64,000 nucleotides of DNA, from NCBI GenBank assembly GCA_029224185.1, contig CM055188.1:10618997-10682996 (forward strand), in the 5' to 3' direction. Source of the stretch: Karalla daura (taxonomy: Eukaryota > Chordata > Actinopteri > Chaetodontiformes > Leiognathidae). A program made the translations under genes and the position numbers. The stretch's first letter is position 1, and the number at the start of each line of letters is the position of its first letter. The notes beneath the pieces were generated by a model. That model saw nothing but the letters and a program-made list of their open reading frames with translations. It did no database searches and was not told where the DNA came from. Positions 37,884 to 51,200 of this stretch are shown here, piece after piece.

Positions 37884-40531
37884 ATGGGGAGCCTACCTAT
37901 GCAGCCTTGTATGTTTGAGAATTTTTTTCTTTGTTTTGTCCTTTGTTTTTTTTGTTTTCTAGATCCAGCCCACCACCCTCAAGCCTTACACCAATATGTG
38001 GTGTAAGGTGCAGTTGTGACAGAGGCTCAATGTCTGCTAGGAACGACTCTCCTGGGTCTGCTCATGCTTGCAGCCCACTGGGCCCACGTGCGTCCGCGGA
38101 GGAGAAGAGTGGTCTGTGTGGGTCTGCGAGCACTGCCACAACATAAGGACAGTGGCCTCCCAGCCCCTACTTACAAACTCTGTTGTGGGCTGAACGCTGA
38201 CATCATCATCACCATCATCATGTCCTATTCGATGAGCTGTGTAAGGTAGGCCTAAGGCATGTGTGACATCATCACTGTCCTCATGTCAAGTGCCTGACTG
38301 ATGACATCATCAGTGCTGCACTTTGAGGCTTTGATGTCTTTCAAGGGCCATGATGATGTCACACTGTTGATGGAAAAGTTCAGAGGGGTCCAGATTGCCA
38401 ACAGAAAGAGCTTTTTACATCTGACCACTGAGTCTATGAGGGAGTCAGGCTATGTACACTTGTCTGAGCAGGTTGTAAACTACTGACACACATTGTGTTA
38501 CTTACAATTGATAAATTATTAATTTAGTGAAATATAACTCATTGTGTAATTAGCTACAAGGTCGGTATATGGAACACAGACAAGACAGCCACTTGATGAC
38601 AAAGCCATGGGGAGCCTACCTATCCAGCCTTGTATGTTTGAGAATTTTTTTCTTTGTTTTGTCCTTTGTTTTTGTTTGTTTTCTAAATCCAGCCCACCAC
38701 CCTCAAGCCTTACACCAATATGTGGTGTAAGGTGCAGTTGTGACAGAGGCTCAGTGTCTGCTAGGAATGACTCTCCTGGGTCTGCTCATGCTTGGAGCCC
38801 ACTGGGCCCACGTGCGTCCGCGGAGGAGAAGAGTGGTCTGTGTGGGTCTGCCAGCACTGCCACAACATAAGGACAGTGGCCTCCCAGCCCCTCCTTACAA
38901 ACTCTGTTGTGGGGTGAACGCTGACATCATCATCACCATCATCATGTCCTATTCAATGAGCTGTGTAAGGTAGGCCTAAGGCATGTGTGACATCATCACT
39001 GTCCTCATGTCAGGTGCCTGACTGATGACATCATCAGTGCTGCACTCTGAGGCTTTGATGTCTTTCAAGGCCCATGATGATGTCACACTGTTGATGGAAA
39101 AGTTCAAAGGAGAGGTCCAGATTGCCAACGGAAAGAGCTTTTTACATCTGGCCACTGAGTCTATGAAGGAGTCAGGCTATGTACACTTGTCTAAGCAGGT
39201 TGTTAACTACTGACACACATTGTGTTACTTATAATTGATAAATTATTAATTTTGTGAAATATAATTCATTGTGTAATTAGCTCTAAGGTCGGTATATGGA
39301 ACACAGACAAGACAGCCACTTGATGACATAGCTATGGGGAGCCTACCTATCCAGCCTTGTATGTTTGAGAATTTTTTTCTTTGTTTTGTCCTTTGTTTTT
39401 GTTTGTTTTCTAAATCCAGCCCACCACCCTCAAGCCATACACCAATACGTGGTGTAAGGTGCAGTTGTGACAGAGGCTCAGTGTCTGCTAGGAACGACTC
39501 TCCTGGGTCTGCTCATGCTTGGAGCCCACTGGGCCCACGTGCGTCCGCGGAGGAGAAGAGTGGTCTGTGTGGGTCTGCCAGCACTGCCACAACATAAGGA
39601 CAGTGGCCTCCCAGCCCCTCCTTACAAACTCTGTTGTGGGGTGAACGCTGACATCATCATCACCATCATCATGTCCTATTCAATGAGCTGTGTAAGGTAG
39701 GCCTAAGGCATGTGTGACATCATCACTGTCCTCATGTCAAGTGCCTGACTGATGACATCATCAGTGCTGCACTTTGAGGCTCTGATGTCTTTCAAGGGCC
39801 ATGATGATGTCACACTGTTGATGGAAAAGTTCAAAGGAGAGGTCCAGATTGCCAACGGAAAGAGCTTTTTACATCTGACCACTGAGTCTATGAAGGAGTC
39901 AGGCTATGTACACTTGTCTGAGCAGGTTGTAAACTACTGACACACATTGTGTTACTTATAATTGATAAATTATTAATTTTGTGAAATATAATTCATTGTG
40001 TAGTTAGCTCTAAGGTCGGTATATGGAACACAGACAAGACAGCCACTTGATGACATAGCTATGGGGAGCCTACCTATCCAGCCCTGTATGTTTGAGAATT
40101 TTTTTCTTTGTTTTGTCCTTTGTTTTTGTTTGTTTTCTAAATCCAGCCCACCACCCTCAAGCCATACACCAATACGTGGTGTAAGGTGCAGTTGTGACAG
40201 AGGCTCAGTGTCTGCGAGGAACGACTCTCCTGGGTCTGCTCATGCTTGGAGCCCACTGGGCCCACGTGCGTCCGCAGAGGAGAAGAGTGGTCTGTGTGGG
40301 TCTGCCAGCACTGCCACAACATAAGGACAGTGGCCTCCCAGCCCCTACTTACAAACTCTGTTGTGGGCTGAACGCTGACATCATCATCACCATCATCATG
40401 TCCTATTCAATGAGCTGTGTAAGGTAGGCCTAAGGCATGTGTGACATCATCACTGTCCTCATGTCAAGTGCCTGACTGATGACATCATCAGTGCTGCACT
40501 CTGAGGCTTTGATGTCTTTCAAGGCCCATGA

Positions 40532-40539
40532 TGACGTCA
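40532..40539. promoter_or_regulatory. Full CRE palindrome TGACGTCA (unit at 40061)
   Basis: The only CRE outside blocks 2 and 4. The front half of this unit is long-type (tctaaatcc) and its back half short-type with gaagagttc, so the site probably arrived by conversion or exchange within the unit. Confidence 0.35.
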
Positions 40540-40785
40540 CACTGTTGATGGAAGAGTTCAAAGGAGAGGTCCAGATTGCCAACGGAAAGAGCTTTTTACA
40601 TCTGGCAACTGAGTCTATGAAGGAGTCAGGCTTTGTACACTTGTCTGAGCAGGTTGTAAACTACTGACACACATTGTTACTTATACTTAATAAATGATTA
40701 ATTTAGTGAAATGTAATTCATTGTGTAATTAGCTATAAGGTCAGTATGTGGAACACAGACAAGACAGCCACTTGATGACATAGCT

Positions 40786-43700
40786 ATGGGGAGCCTACCT
40801 ATCCAGCCTTGTATGTTTGAGAATTTTTTTCCTTTGTTTTGTCCTTTGTTTTTGTTTGTTTTCTAGATGCAGCCCACCACCCTCCAACCTTACACCAATA
40901 CGTGGTGTAAGGTGCAGTTGTGACAGAGGCTCAGTGTCTGCTCGGGACCACTCTCCTGTGTCTGCTCATGCTTGGAGCCCACTGGGCCCACGTGCGTCCG
41001 CGGAGGAGAAGAGTGGTCTGTGTGGGTCTGCGAGCACTGCCAGAACATAAGGACAGTGGCCTCCCAGCCCCTACTTACAAACTCTGTTGTGGGGTGAACG
41101 CTGACATCATCATCATCATGTCCTATTCAATGAGCTGTGTAAGGTAGGCCTAAGGCATGTGTGACATCATCACTGTCCTCATGTCAGGTGCCTGACTGAT
41201 GACATCATCAGTGCTGCACTCTGAGGCTTTGATGTCTTTCAAGGCCCATGATGATGTCACACTGTTGATGGAAGAGTTCAAAGGAGAGGTCCAGATTGCC
41301 AACGGAAAGAGCTTTTTACATCTGGCCACTGAGTCTATGAAGGAGTCAGGCTATGTACACTTGTCTGAGTAGGTTGTACACTACTGAAACACATTGTGTT
41401 ACTTAGAATTAATATATGATTAATTTAGTGAAATGTAATTCATTGTGTAATTAGCTATAAGGTCAGTATGTGGAACACAGACAAGACAGCCACTTGATGA
41501 CATAGCTATGGGGAGCCTACCTATCCAGCCTTGTATGTTTGAGAATTTTTTTCCTTTGTTTTGTCCTTTGTTTTTGTTTGTTTTCTAGATGCAGCCCACC
41601 ACCCTCCAACCTTACACCAATACGTGGTGTAAGGTGCAGTTGTGACAGAGGCTCAGTGTCTGCTCGGGACCACTCTCCTGGGTCTGCTCATGCTTGGAGC
41701 CCACTGGGCCCACGTGCGTCCGCGGAGGAGAAGAGTGGTCTGTGTGGGTCTGCGAGCACTGCCAGAACATAAGGACAGTGGCCTCCCAGCCCCTACTTAC
41801 AAACTCTGTTGTGGGGTGAACGCTGACATCATCATCATCATGTCCTATTCAATGAGCTGTGTAAGGTAGGCCTAAGGCATGTGTGACATCATCACTGTCC
41901 TCATGTCAGGTGCCTGACTGATGACATCATCAGTGCTGCACTCTGAGGCTTTGATGTCTTTCAAGGCCCATGATGATGTCACACTGTTGATGGAAGAGTT
42001 CAAAGGAGAGGTCCAGATTGCCAACGGAAAGAGCTTTTTACATCTGGCCACTGAGTCTATGAAGGAGTCAGGCTATGTACACTTGTCTGAGTAGGTTGTA
42101 CACTACTGAAACACATTGTGTTACTTAGAATTAATATTTGATTAATTTAGTGAAATGTAATTCATTGTGTAATTAGCTATAAGGTCAGTATGTGGAACAC
42201 AGACAAGACAGCCACTTGATGACATAGCTATGGGGAGCCTACCTATCCAGCCTTGTATGTTTGAGAATTTTTTTCCTTTGTTTTGTCCTTTGTTTTTGTT
42301 TGTTTTCTAGATGCAGCCCACCACCCTCCAACCTTACACCAATACGTGGTGTAAGGTGCCGTTGTGACAGAGGCTCAGTGTCTGCTCGGGACCACTCTCC
42401 TGGGTCTGCTCATGCTTGGAGCCCACTGGGCCCACGTGCGTCCGCGGAGGAGAAGAGTGGTCTGTGTGGGTCTGCGAGCACTGCCAGAACATAAGGACAG
42501 TGGCCTCCCAGCCCCTACTTACAAACTCTGTTGTGGGGTGAACGCTGACATCATCATCATCATCATGTCCTATTCAATGAGCTGTGTAAGGTAGGCCTAA
42601 GGCATGTGTGACATCATCACTGTCCTCATGTCAGGTGCCTGACTGATGACATCATCAGTGCTGCACTCTGAGGCTTTGATGTCTTTCAAGGCCCATGATG
42701 ATGTCACACTGTTGATGGAAAAGTTCAAAGGAGAGGTCCAGATTGCCAACGGAAAGAGCTTTTTACATCTGGCCACTGAGTCTATGAAGGAGTCAGGCTA
42801 TGTACACTTGTCTGAGCCGGTTGTAAACTCCTGACACACATTGTTTCTTATAATTAATAAATGATTAATTTAGTGAAATGTAATTCATTGTGTAATTAGC
42901 TATAAGGTCAGTATGTGGAACACAGACAAGACAGCCACTTGATGACATAGCTATGGGGAGCCTACCTATCCAGCCTTGTATGTTTGAGAATTTTTTTCCT
43001 TTGTTTTGTCCTTTCTTTTTTTTTGTTTTCTAGATGCAGCCCACCACCCTCCAACCTTCCACCAATACGTGGTGTAAGGTGCAGTTGTGACAGAGGCTCA
43101 GTGTCTGCTCGGGACCACTCTCCTGGGTCTGCTCATGCTTGGAGCCCACTGGGCCCACGTGCGTCCGTGGAGAAGAGTGGTCTGTGTGGGTCTGCGAGCA
43201 CTGCCTGAACATAAGGACAGTGGCCTCCCAGCCCCTACTTACAAACTCTGTTGTGGGGTGAACGCTGACATCATCATCATCATCATCATCATGTCCTATT
43301 CAATGAGCTGTGTAAGGTAGGCCTAAGGCATATGTGACATCATCACTGTCCTCATGTCAGGTGCCTGACTGATGACATCATCAGTGCTGCACTCTGAGGC
43401 TTTGATGTCTTTCAAGGCCCATGATGATGTCACACTGTTGATGGAAAAGTTCAAAGGAGGGGTCCAGATTGCCAACAGAAAGAGCTTTATACATCTGACC
43501 ACTGAGTCTATGAAGGAGTCAGGCTATGTACACTTGTCTGAGCAGGTTGTAAACTACTGACACACATTGTGTTACTTATAATTGATAAATTATTAATTTT
43601 GTGAAATATAATGCATTGTGTAATTAGCTCTAAGGTCGGTATATGGAACACAGACAAGATAGCCACTTGATGACATAGCTATGGGGAGCCTACCTATCCA

Positions 43701-45134
43701 GCCTTGTATGTTTGAGAATTTTTGTCCTTTGTTTTGTCCTTTGTTTTTGTTTGTTTTCTAGATCCAGCCCACCACCCTCCAACCTTACACCAATACGTGG
43801 TGTAAGGTGCAGTTGTGAAAGAGGCTCAGTGTCTGCTAGGAACGACTCTCCTGGGTCTGCTCATGCTTGGAGCCCACTGGGCCCACGTGCGTCCGCGGAG
43901 GAGAAGAGTGGTCTGTGTGGGTCTGCGAGCACTGCCACAACATAAGGACAGTGGCCTCCCAGCCCCTACTTACAAACTCTGTTGTGGGGTGAACGCTGAC
44001 ATCATCATCATCATCATGTCCTATTCAATGAGCTGTGTAAGGTAGGCCTAAGGCATGTGTGACATCATCACTGTCCTCATGTCAGGTGCCTGACTGATGA
44101 CATCATCAGTGCTGCACTCTGAGGCTTTGATGTCTTTCAAGGCCCATGATGATGTCACACTGTTGATGGAAAAGTTCAAAGGAGAGGTCCAGATTGCCAA
44201 CGGAAAGAGCTTTTTACATCTGGCCACTGAGTCTATGAAGGAGTCAGGCTATGTACACTTGTCTGAGCCGGTTGTAAACTCCTGACACACATTGTTTCTT
44301 ATAATTAATAAATGATCAATTTAGTGAAATGTAATTCATTGTGTAATTAGCTATAAGGTCAGTTTGTGGAACACAGACAAGACAGCCACTTGATGACATA
44401 GCTATGGGGAGCCTACCTATCCAGCCTTTTATGTTTGAGAATTTTTTTCCTTTGTTTTGTCCTTTCTTTTTTTTTGTTTTCTAGATGCAGCCCACCACCC
44501 TCCAACCTTCCACCAATACGTGGTGTAAGGTGCAGTTGTGACAGAGGCTCAGTGTCTGCTCGGGACCACTCTCCTGGGTCTGCTCATGCTTGGAGCCCAC
44601 TGGGCCCACGTGCGTCCGCGGAGGAGAAGAGTGGTCTGTGTGGGTCTGCGAGCACTGCCTGAACATAAGGACAGTGGCCTCCCAGCCCCTACTTACAAAC
44701 TCTGTTGTGGGGTGAACGCTGACATCATCATCATCATCATCATCATGTCCTATTCAATGAGCTGTGTAAGGTAGGCCTAAGGCATATGTGACATCATCAC
44801 TGTCCTCATGTCAGGTGCCTGACTGATGACATCATCAGTGCTGCACTCTGAGGCTTTGATGTCTTTCAAGGCCCATGATGATGTCACACTGTTGATGGAA
44901 AAGTTCAAAGGAGGGGTCCAGATTGCCAACAGAAAGAGCTTTATACATCTGACCACTGAGTCTATGAAGGAGTCAGGCTATGTACACTTGTCTGAGCAGG
45001 TTGTAAACTACTGACACACATTGTGTTACTTATAATTGATAAATTATTAATTTTGTGAAATATAATTCATTGTGTAATTAGCTCTAAGGTCGGTATATGG
45101 GACACAGACAAGATAGCCACTTGATGACATAGCT
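40786..45134 (+). repeat. Block 6: 6 units, mainly tctagatgc type
   Basis: Unit starts are 40786, 41508, 42230, 42953, 43681 and 44404 (722, 722, 723, 728, 723 and 731 bp). The first three are near-identical neighbours sharing gccagaac in the core. The units at 42230 and 43681 share a distinctive tail (gagccggttg and cattgtttc). The unit at 42953 has lost three bases in the GC core (cgtccgtggag). Units at 42953 and 44404 carry an expanded ATC tract. Their offset of 1,451 bp indicates a local dimer duplication. Confidence 0.93.
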
Positions 45135-45290
45135 ATGGGGAGCCTACCTATCCAGCCTTGTATGTTTGAGAATTTTTTTCCTTTTTTTTGTCCTTTGTTT
45201 TTGTTTGTTTTCTAAATCCAGCCCACCACCCTCAAGCCATACACCAATACGTGGTGTAAGGTGCAGTTGTGACAGAGGCTCAGTGTCTGC
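44420..45290 (+). repeat. Segment shared with 58,940-59,810 (offset 14,519 bp)
   Basis: The unit at 44404 and the start of the next match 58923 and following at 20 units' distance. Both have ccaaccttccacc, the expanded ATC tract, gatagccactt and the cc/tctaaatcc mosaic T tract at 45,170-45,220 and 59,690-59,740. The match ends at ctcgggacc (45,291) against ctcggaacg (59,810). Confidence 0.7.
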
Positions 45291-48200
45291 TCGGGACCAC
45301 TCTCCTGGGTCTGCTCATGCTTGGAGCCCACTGGGCCCACGTGCGTCCGCAGAGGAGAAGAGTGGTCTGTGTGGGTCTGCCAGCACTGCCACAACATAAG
45401 GACAGTGGCCTCCCAGCCCCTACTTACAAACTCTGTTGTGGGGTGAACGCTGACATCATCATCACCATCATCATGTCCTATTCAATGAGCTGTGTAAGGT
45501 AGGCCTAAGGCATGTGTGACATCATCACTGTCCTCATGTCAAGTGCCTGACTGATGACATCATCAGTGCTGCACTTTGAGGCTTTGATGTCTTTCAAGGG
45601 CCATGATGATGTCACACTGTTGATGGAAACGTTCAAAGGAGGGGACCAGATTGCCAACGGAAAGAGCTTTTGACATCTGGCCACTGAGTCTATGAAGGAG
45701 TCAGGCTATGTACACTTGTCTGAGCAGGTTGTAAACTACTGACACACATTGTGTTACTTATAATTAATAAACTATTAATTTAGTGAAATATAATTCATTG
45801 TGTAATTAGCTCCAAGGTCGGTATATGGAACACAGACAAGACAGCCACTTGATGACATAGCTATGGGGAGCCTACCTATCCAGCCTTGTATGTTTGAGAA
45901 TTTTTTTCTTTGTTTTGTCCTTTGTTTTTGTTTGTTTTCTAAATCCAGCCCACCACCCTCAAGCCATACACCAATACGTGGTGTAAGGTGCAGTTGTGAC
46001 AGAGGCTCAGTGTCTGCTAGGAACGACTCTCCTGGGTCTGCTCATGCTTGGAGCCCACTGGGCCCACGTGCGTCCGCAGAGGAGAAGAGTGGTCTGTGTG
46101 GTTCTGCCAGCACTGCCACAACATAAGGACAGTGGCCTCCCAGCCCCTACTTACAAACTCTGTTGTGGGCTGAACGCTGACATCATCATCACCATCATCA
46201 TGTCCTATTCAATGAGCTGTGTAAGGTAGGCCTAAGGCATGTGTGACATCATCACTGTCCTCATGTCAAGTGCCTGACTGATGACATCATCAGTGCTGCA
46301 CTTTGAGGCTTTGATGTCTTTCAAGGGCCATGATGATGTCACACTGTTGATGGAAAAGTTCAGAGGGGTCCAGATTGCCAACAGAAAGAGCTTTTTACAT
46401 CTGGCCACTGAGTCTATGAGGGAGTCAGGCTATGTACACTTGTCTGAGCAGGTTGTAAACAACTGACACACATTGTGTTACTTACAATTGATAAATTATT
46501 AATTTTGTGAAATATAACTCATTGTGTAATTAGCTACAAGGTCGGTATATGGAACACAGACAAGACAGCCACTTGATGACAAAGCCATGGGGAGCCTACC
46601 TATCCAGCCTTGTATGTTTGAGAATTTTTTTCTTTGTTTTGTCCTTTGTTTTTGTTTGTTTTCTAAATCCAGCCCACCACCCTCAAGCCTTACACCAATA
46701 TGTGGTGTAAGGTGCAGTTGTGACAGAGGCTCAGTGTCTGCTAGGAATGACTCTCCTGGGTCTGCTCATGCTTGGAGCCCACTGGGCCCACGTGCGTCCG
46801 CAGAGGAGAAGAGTGGTCTGTGTGGTTCTGCCAGCACTGCCACAACATAAGGACAGTGGCCTCCCAGCCCCTACTTACAAACTCTGTTGTGGGCTGAACG
46901 CTGACATCATCATCACCATCATCATGTCCTATTCAATGAGCTGTGTAAGGTAGGCCTAAGGCATGTGTGACATCATCACTGTCCTCATGTCAAGTGCCTG
47001 ACTGATGACATCATCAGTGCTGCACTTTGAGGCTTTGATGTCTTTCAAGGGCCATGATGATGTCACACTGTTGATGGAAAAGTTCAGAGGGGTCCAGATT
47101 GCCAACAGAAAGAGCTTTTTACATCTGGCCACTGAGTCTATGAGGGAGTCAGGCTATGTACACTTGTCTGAGCAGGTTGTAAACAACTGACACACATTGT
47201 GTTACTTACAATTGATAAATTATTAATTTTGTGAAATATAACTCATTGTGTAATTAGCTACAAGGTCGGTATATGGAACACAGACAAGACAGCCACTTGA
47301 TGACAAAGCCATGGGGAGCCTACCTATCCAGCCTTGTATGTTTGAGAATTTTTTTCTTTGTTTTGTCCTTTGTTTTTGTTTGTTTTCTAAATCCAGCCCA
47401 CCACCCTCAAGCCTTACACCAATATGTGGTGTAAGGTGCAGTTGTGACAGAGGCTCAGTGTCTGCTAGGAATGACTCTCCTGGGTCTGCTCATGCTTGGA
47501 GCCCACTGGGCCCACGTGCGTCCGCGGAGGAGAAGAGTGGTCTGTGTGGGTCTGCCAGCACTGCCACAACATAAGGACAGTGGCCTCCCAGCCCCTACTT
47601 ACAAACTCTGTTGTGGGCTGAACGGTGACATCATCATCACCATCATCATGTCATATTCAATGAGCTGTGTAAGGTAGGCCTCAGGCATGTGTGACATCAT
47701 CACTGTCCTCATGTCAAGTGCCTGACTGATGACATCATCAGTGCTGCACTTTGAGGCTTTGATGTCTTTCAAGGGCCATGATGATGTCACACTGTTGATG
47801 GAAAAGTTCAAAGGAGGGGTCCAGATTGCCAACAGAAAGAGCTTTATACATCTGACCACTGAGTCTATGAAGGAGTCAGGCTATGTACACTTGTCTGAGC
47901 AGGTTGTAAACTACTGACACACATTGTGTTACTTATAATTGATAAATTATTAATTTTGTGAAATATAATTCATTGTGTAGTTAGCTATAAGGTCGGTATA
48001 TGGAACACAGACAAGACAGCCACTTGATGACATAGCTATGGGGAGCCTACCTATCCAGCCTTGTATGTTTGAGAATTTTTTTCTTTGTTTTGTCCTTTGT
48101 TTTTGTTTGTTTTCTAAATCCAGCCCACCACCCTCAAGCCATACACCAATACGTGGTGTAAGGTGCAGTTGTGACAGAGGCTCAGTGTCTGCTAGGAATG

Positions 48201-51200
48201 ACTCTCCTGGGTCTGCTCATGCTTGGAGCCCACTGGGCCCACGTTCGTCCGCAGAGGAGAAGAGTGGTCTGTGTGGGTCTGCGAGCACTGCCACAACATA
48301 AGGACAGTGGCCTCCCAGCCCCTACTTACAAACTCTGTTGTGGGCTGAACGCTGACATCATCATCACCATCATCATGTCCTATTCAATGAGCTGTGTAAG
48401 GTAGGCCTAAGGCATGTGTGACATCATCACTGTCCTCATGTCAAGTGCCTGACTGATGACATCATCAGTGCTGCACTTTGAGGCTTTGATGTCTTTCAAG
48501 GGCCATGATGATGTCACACTGTTGATGGAAAAGTTCAAAGGAGGGGACCAGATTGCCAACGGAAAGAGCTTTTGACATCTGGCCACTGAGTCTATGAAGG
48601 AGTGAGGCTATGTACACTTGTCTGAGCAGGTTGTAAACTACTGACACACATTGTGTTACTTATAATTAATAAACTATTAATTTAGTGAAATATAATTCAT
48701 TGTGTAATTAGCTCCAAGATCGGTATATGGAACACAGACAAGACAGCCACTTGATGACATAGCTATGGGGAGCCTACCTATCCAGCCTTGTATGTTTGAG
48801 AATTTTTTTCTTTGTTTTGTCCTTTGTTTTTGTTTGTTTTCTAAATCCAGCCCACCACCCTCAAGCCATACACCAATACGTGGTGTAAGGTGCAGTTGTG
48901 ACAGAGGCTCAGTGTCTGCTAGGAACGACTCTCCTGGGTCTGCTCATGCTTGGAGCCCACTGGGCCCACGTGCGTCCGCAGAGGAGAAGAGTGGTCTGTG
49001 TGGTTCTGCCAGCACTGCCACAACATAAGGACAGTGGCCTCCCAGCCCCTACTTACAAACTCTGTTGTGGGCTGAACGCTGACATCATCATCACCATCAT
49101 CATGTCCTATTCAATGAGCTGTGTAAGGTAGGCCTAAGGCATGTGTGACATCATCACTGTCCTCATGTCAAGTGCCTGACTGATGACATCATCAGTGCTG
49201 CACTTTGAGGCTTTGATGTCTTTCAAGGGCCATGATGATGTCACACTGTTGATGGAAAAGTTCAGAGGGGTCCAGATTGCCAACAGAAAGAGCTTTTTAC
49301 ATCTGGCCACTGAGTCTATGAAGGAGTCAGGCTATGTACACTTGTCTGAGCAGGTTGTAAACAACTGACACATATTGTGTTACTTACAATTGATAAATTA
49401 TTAATTTTGTGAAATATAACTCATTGTGTAATTAGCTACAAGGTCGGTATATGGAACACAGACAAGACAGCCACTTGATGACAAAGCCATGGGGAGCCTA
49501 CCTATCCAGCCTTGTATGTTTGAGAATTTTTTTCTTTGTTTTGTCCTTTGTTTTTGTTTGTTTTCTAAATCCAGCCCACCACCCTCAAGCCTTACACCAA
49601 TATGTGGTGTAAGGTGCAGTTGTGACAGAGGCTCAGTGTCTGCTAGGAATGACTCTCCTGGGTCTGCTCATGCTTGGAGCCCACTGGGCCCACGTGCGTC
49701 CGCGGAGGAGAAGAGTGGTCTGTGTGGGTCTGCCAGCACTGCCACAACATAAGGACAGTGGCCTCCCAGCCCCTACTTACAAACTCTGTTGTGGGCTGAA
49801 CGGTGACATCATCATCACCATCATCATGTCATATTCAATGAGCTGTGTAAGGTAGGCCTCAGGCATGTGTGACATCATCACTGTCCTCATGTCAAGTGCC
49901 TGACTGATGACATCATCAGTGCTGCACTTTGAGGCTTTGATGTCTTTCAAGGGCCATGATGATGTCACACTGTTGATGGAAAAGTTCAAAGGAGGGGTCC
50001 AGATTGCCAACAGAAAGAGCTTTATACATCTGACCACTGAGTCTATGAAGGAGTCAGGCTATGTACACTTGTCTGAGCAGGTTGTAAACTACTGACACAC
50101 ATTGTGTTACTTATAATTGATAAATTATTAATTTTGTGAAATATAATTCATTGTGTAGTTAGCTATAAGGTCGGTATATGGAACACAGACAAGACAGCCA
50201 CTTGATGACATAGCTATGGGGAGCCTACCTATCCAGCCTTGTATGTTTGAGAATTTTTTTCTTTGTTTTGTCCTTTGTTTTTGTTTGTTTTCTAAATCCA
50301 GCCCACCACCCTCAAGCCATACACCAATACGTGGTGTAAGGTGCAGTTGTGACAGAGGCTCAGTGTCTGCTAGGAACGACTCTCCTGGGTCTGCTCATGC
50401 TTGGAGCCCACTGGGCCCACGTGCGTCCGCAGAGGAGAAGAGTGGTCTGTGTGGGTCTGCCAGCACTGCCACAACATAAGGACAGTGGCCTCCCAGCCCC
50501 TACTTACAAACTCTGTTGTGGGGTGAACGCTGACATCATCATCACCATCATCATGTCCTATTCAATGAGCTGTGTAAGGTAGGCCTAAGGCATGTGTGAC
50601 ATCATCACTGTCCTCATGTCAAGTGCCTGACTGATGACATCATCAGTGCTGCACTTTGAGGCTTTGATGTCTTTCAAGGGCCATGATGATGTCACACTGT
50701 TGATGGAAAAGTTCAGAGGGGTCCAGATTGCCAACAGAAAGAGCTTTTTACATCTGGCCACTGAGTCTATGAGGGAGTCAGGCTATGTACACTTGTCTGA
50801 GCAGGTTGTAAACAACTGACACACATTGTGTTACTTACAATTGATAAATTATTAATTTTGTGAAATATAACTCATTGTGTAATTAGCTACAAGGTCGGTA
50901 TATGGAACACAGACAAGACAGCCACTTGATGACAAAGCCATGGGGAGCCTACCTATCCAGCCTTGTATGTTTGAGAATTTTTTTCTTTGTTTTGTCCTTT
51001 GTTTTTGTTTGTTTTCTAAATCCAGCCCACCACCCTCAAGCCTTACACCAATATGTGGTGTAAGGTGCAGTTGTGACAGAGGCTCAGTGTCTGCTAGGAA
51101 TGACTCTCCTGGGTCTGCTCATGCTTGGAGCCCACTGGGCCCACGTGCGTCCGCGGAGGAGAAGAGTGGTCTGTGTGGGTCTGCCAGCACTGCCACAACA

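Larger units (their letters stand above)
32797..40785 (+). repeat. Block 5: 11 units, interleaved long and short types
   Basis: Unit starts are 32797, 33524, 34250, 34977, 35704, 36432, 37159, 37884, 38607, 39334 and 40061 (723-728 bp). tctaaatcc units (34250, 34977, 36432, 38607, 39334, 40061) alternate with tctagatgc units (32797, 35704, 37159) and tctagatcc units (33524, 37884). The pair at 34977/35704 matches the pair at 36432/37159 with an offset of 1,455 bp. The units at 33524 and 37884 share a rare 'gcagcccactggg' variant and are 4,360 bp apart. Confidence 0.93.
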
